NCBI GenBank assembly: GCA_009926245.1
Contig: RFPG01000058.1
Coordinates: 1 to 7,291 of the forward strand
Length of the DNA: 7,291 bases
Direction: 5' to 3'
From: Sphingobacteriia bacterium
GTDB lineage: Bacteria > Bacteroidota > Bacteroidia > UBA7662
Shown in pieces: positions 7,201 through 7,291 of this stretch (position 1 is its first letter; every line of letters starts with the position of its first letter). Below the pieces are notes generated by a model. That model worked only from the letters and a program-made list of their open reading frames with translations, was not told where the DNA came from and searched no databases. Position numbers and translations under genes: made by a program.

Positions 7201-7291
7201 CGAGGTGCGTTGGATTCCAGCGGCCATGCGTGCGGCTGTTCCAATGGGCTCAGAATTTTGGAGGAATTTTCAGCTCGCCGCTTTTCTGGAT
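4256..7291 (+). CDS. Large exported protein: degenerate peptidase-MA-like domain, TolB-like beta-propeller, probable outer-membrane barrel (3'-truncated)
   Basis: Reading from ATG 4256, the frame stays open for 1012 codons to the window end with no stop. Residues 1-34 form a signal peptide (SKRP, then WLFAALLVGGLGAL, cleavage near AKA|QVQ), which supports this start. Residues about 45-285 resemble peptidase-MA-like (gluzincin) domains: YQIVLFQSRNDLYQSN, a helix at 150-163, then LPSWFTDGYARYRG (181-194). The zinc-binding HExxH is absent; the helix reads REGIVR there, so catalysis is unlikely. Residues about 300-600 show roughly six WD40/PD40-type blades, clearest at LDWSPDGKTLVACV (411-424) and YPKMAWHPGGNRLIVV (360-375), as in TolB. 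Residues about 600-695 are a polar linker. From about 695 there are alternating strands (GLSDLPEDRNLSAGVMILQ, then SYLLYENLSGLVDWRLMGVY) like the start of an Omp85-type surface-antigen barrel. I recall similar unnamed three-part proteins in Bacteroidota; none has a role I can cite. An envelope scaffold or assembly role is inference. Confidence 0.85.
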   Translation, partial: MPFANLLPFFQSKRPWLFAALLVGGLGALEAKAQVQLQLTPFGRNQRQEGTPTWKVLDAKGDRVYFDQPLDSIARYVARLLPGLTTGLEQQLNAQPEEPYQIVLFQSRNDLYQSNLNREKYYYNTGWNFPATGNKVPVYASYSTEEMVEQIREGIVRVLVAEILYGGNSWQRIQNQALLVLPSWFTDGYARYRGAGWKGTMDRDLRAWLVQRPRAGFGDLVRSRPDLAGVLFWHRYTQVNGLGGTARLLAMARSHRQVQSAFRSLNAVTYGTFVRGLLVECRNEIAVDSVSLLSAKDVLSLTGKTYGRLGPVRSDARGRHLAFGAYHRGRMSVYTYDRSTKETSRLYQSPPCGPPGVDDYPKMAWHPGGNRLIVVMAGPQGPRWMVFSRNSEQVWMVEERPVRGMEMIQSLDWSPDGKTLVACVRSKGRSGLWTWSSPTANPVLLWADSLEKYDVRFVPGSQSLVYVAKLPYGLEAQDRSGSKGGWNGLFRLDRAIGSRPQVLLGVDTETISSPLPLGGGTLIWLSDRTGYLIRYRGTWEGTNLVGSPMAPTATSLRWHEGGALSTGLLMGPDPSPNALVLALRDKVDTARWVPGLLKVDELPVTAWRRQERERLQGEGGGFRLALDEVRPANLGLLGPVREVGEEARPLLPDHTGGDWLPGFEPNTIARIASTLFAAKPKTTSTVLKSSPYVKASSIDHVSLQAGSTLLQGRMPLLSASRMHTLHARPGAVVRVGLSDLPEDRNLSAGVMILQSLSDFQSYLLYENLSGLVDWRLMGVYSKLPASLPIVGGFSGGSGSVNPAQVWEVYGSLTRPLGVYSGVSATFGSVLSRENLPLNPDFPKDNGTLSHQMTGLRLEWMTDRSRRSSGVLWKGYRAKVFHEFYLSSGTASGSGALFGLDVRAYQPLIGGMVCASRLAFQHSTGALRANYMVGGMEQWLMPRINGDMPVPPSNQVLLNGLAAPVRGLPINTMNGSSFVGAGTEVRWIPAAMRAAVPMGSEFWRNFQLAAFLD

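Noticed and set aside
4256..7291. PorZ, the beta-propeller component of the type IX attachment complex.
   Set aside because: PorZ has two propellers and a C-terminal sorting domain, but no peptidase-MA-like domain and no barrel; the order here does not fit.

Overview
The window is from a Bacteroidota chromosome. It holds the end of a type IX secretion sortase (PorU type) followed directly by its outer-membrane shuttle partner (PorV/LptO type). This pairing is restricted to Bacteroidota. No clear Shine-Dalgarno site precedes any start, and there are exact matches to the Bacteroidota -7 promoter element (TAnnTTTG), which fits. The DNA is fairly GC-rich for the phylum by eye, and leucine is often TTG. 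I cannot name the genus.

Layout, left to right. Positions 1-2184 (+) are the 3' two-thirds or so of porU: the gingipain-like catalytic domain with its His/Cys pair, Ig-like domains and a C-terminal sorting-type domain. A 121-bp gap (2185-2305) carries a possible porV promoter. Positions 2306-3580 (+) are a complete porV. Positions 3577-4227 (-) are a complete metallo-beta-lactamase-fold hydrolase, convergent with porV; the two stop codons share one CTAG palindrome. A strong hairpin with a T-run lies just beyond the porV stop, inside the last codons of the hydrolase gene. After only 28 bp, a divergent gene starts at 4256 (+) and stays open to the window end (at least 1012 codons). It encodes an exported protein with a peptidase-MA-like domain lacking its metal ligands, a TolB-like beta-propeller and the start of a probable outer-membrane beta-barrel.

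How the genes work together: PorU and PorV form the cell-surface attachment complex of the type IX system. PorV carries substrates from the translocon to PorU, which removes their C-terminal signal and joins them to lipopolysaccharide. The hydrolase looks like an unrelated cytoplasmic enzyme. The large 3' protein is the least understood item; being exported and probably outer-membrane, it shares a compartment with PorU/PorV, but a functional link is only inference. No RNA genes, mobile elements, CRISPR arrays or notable repeats were seen.
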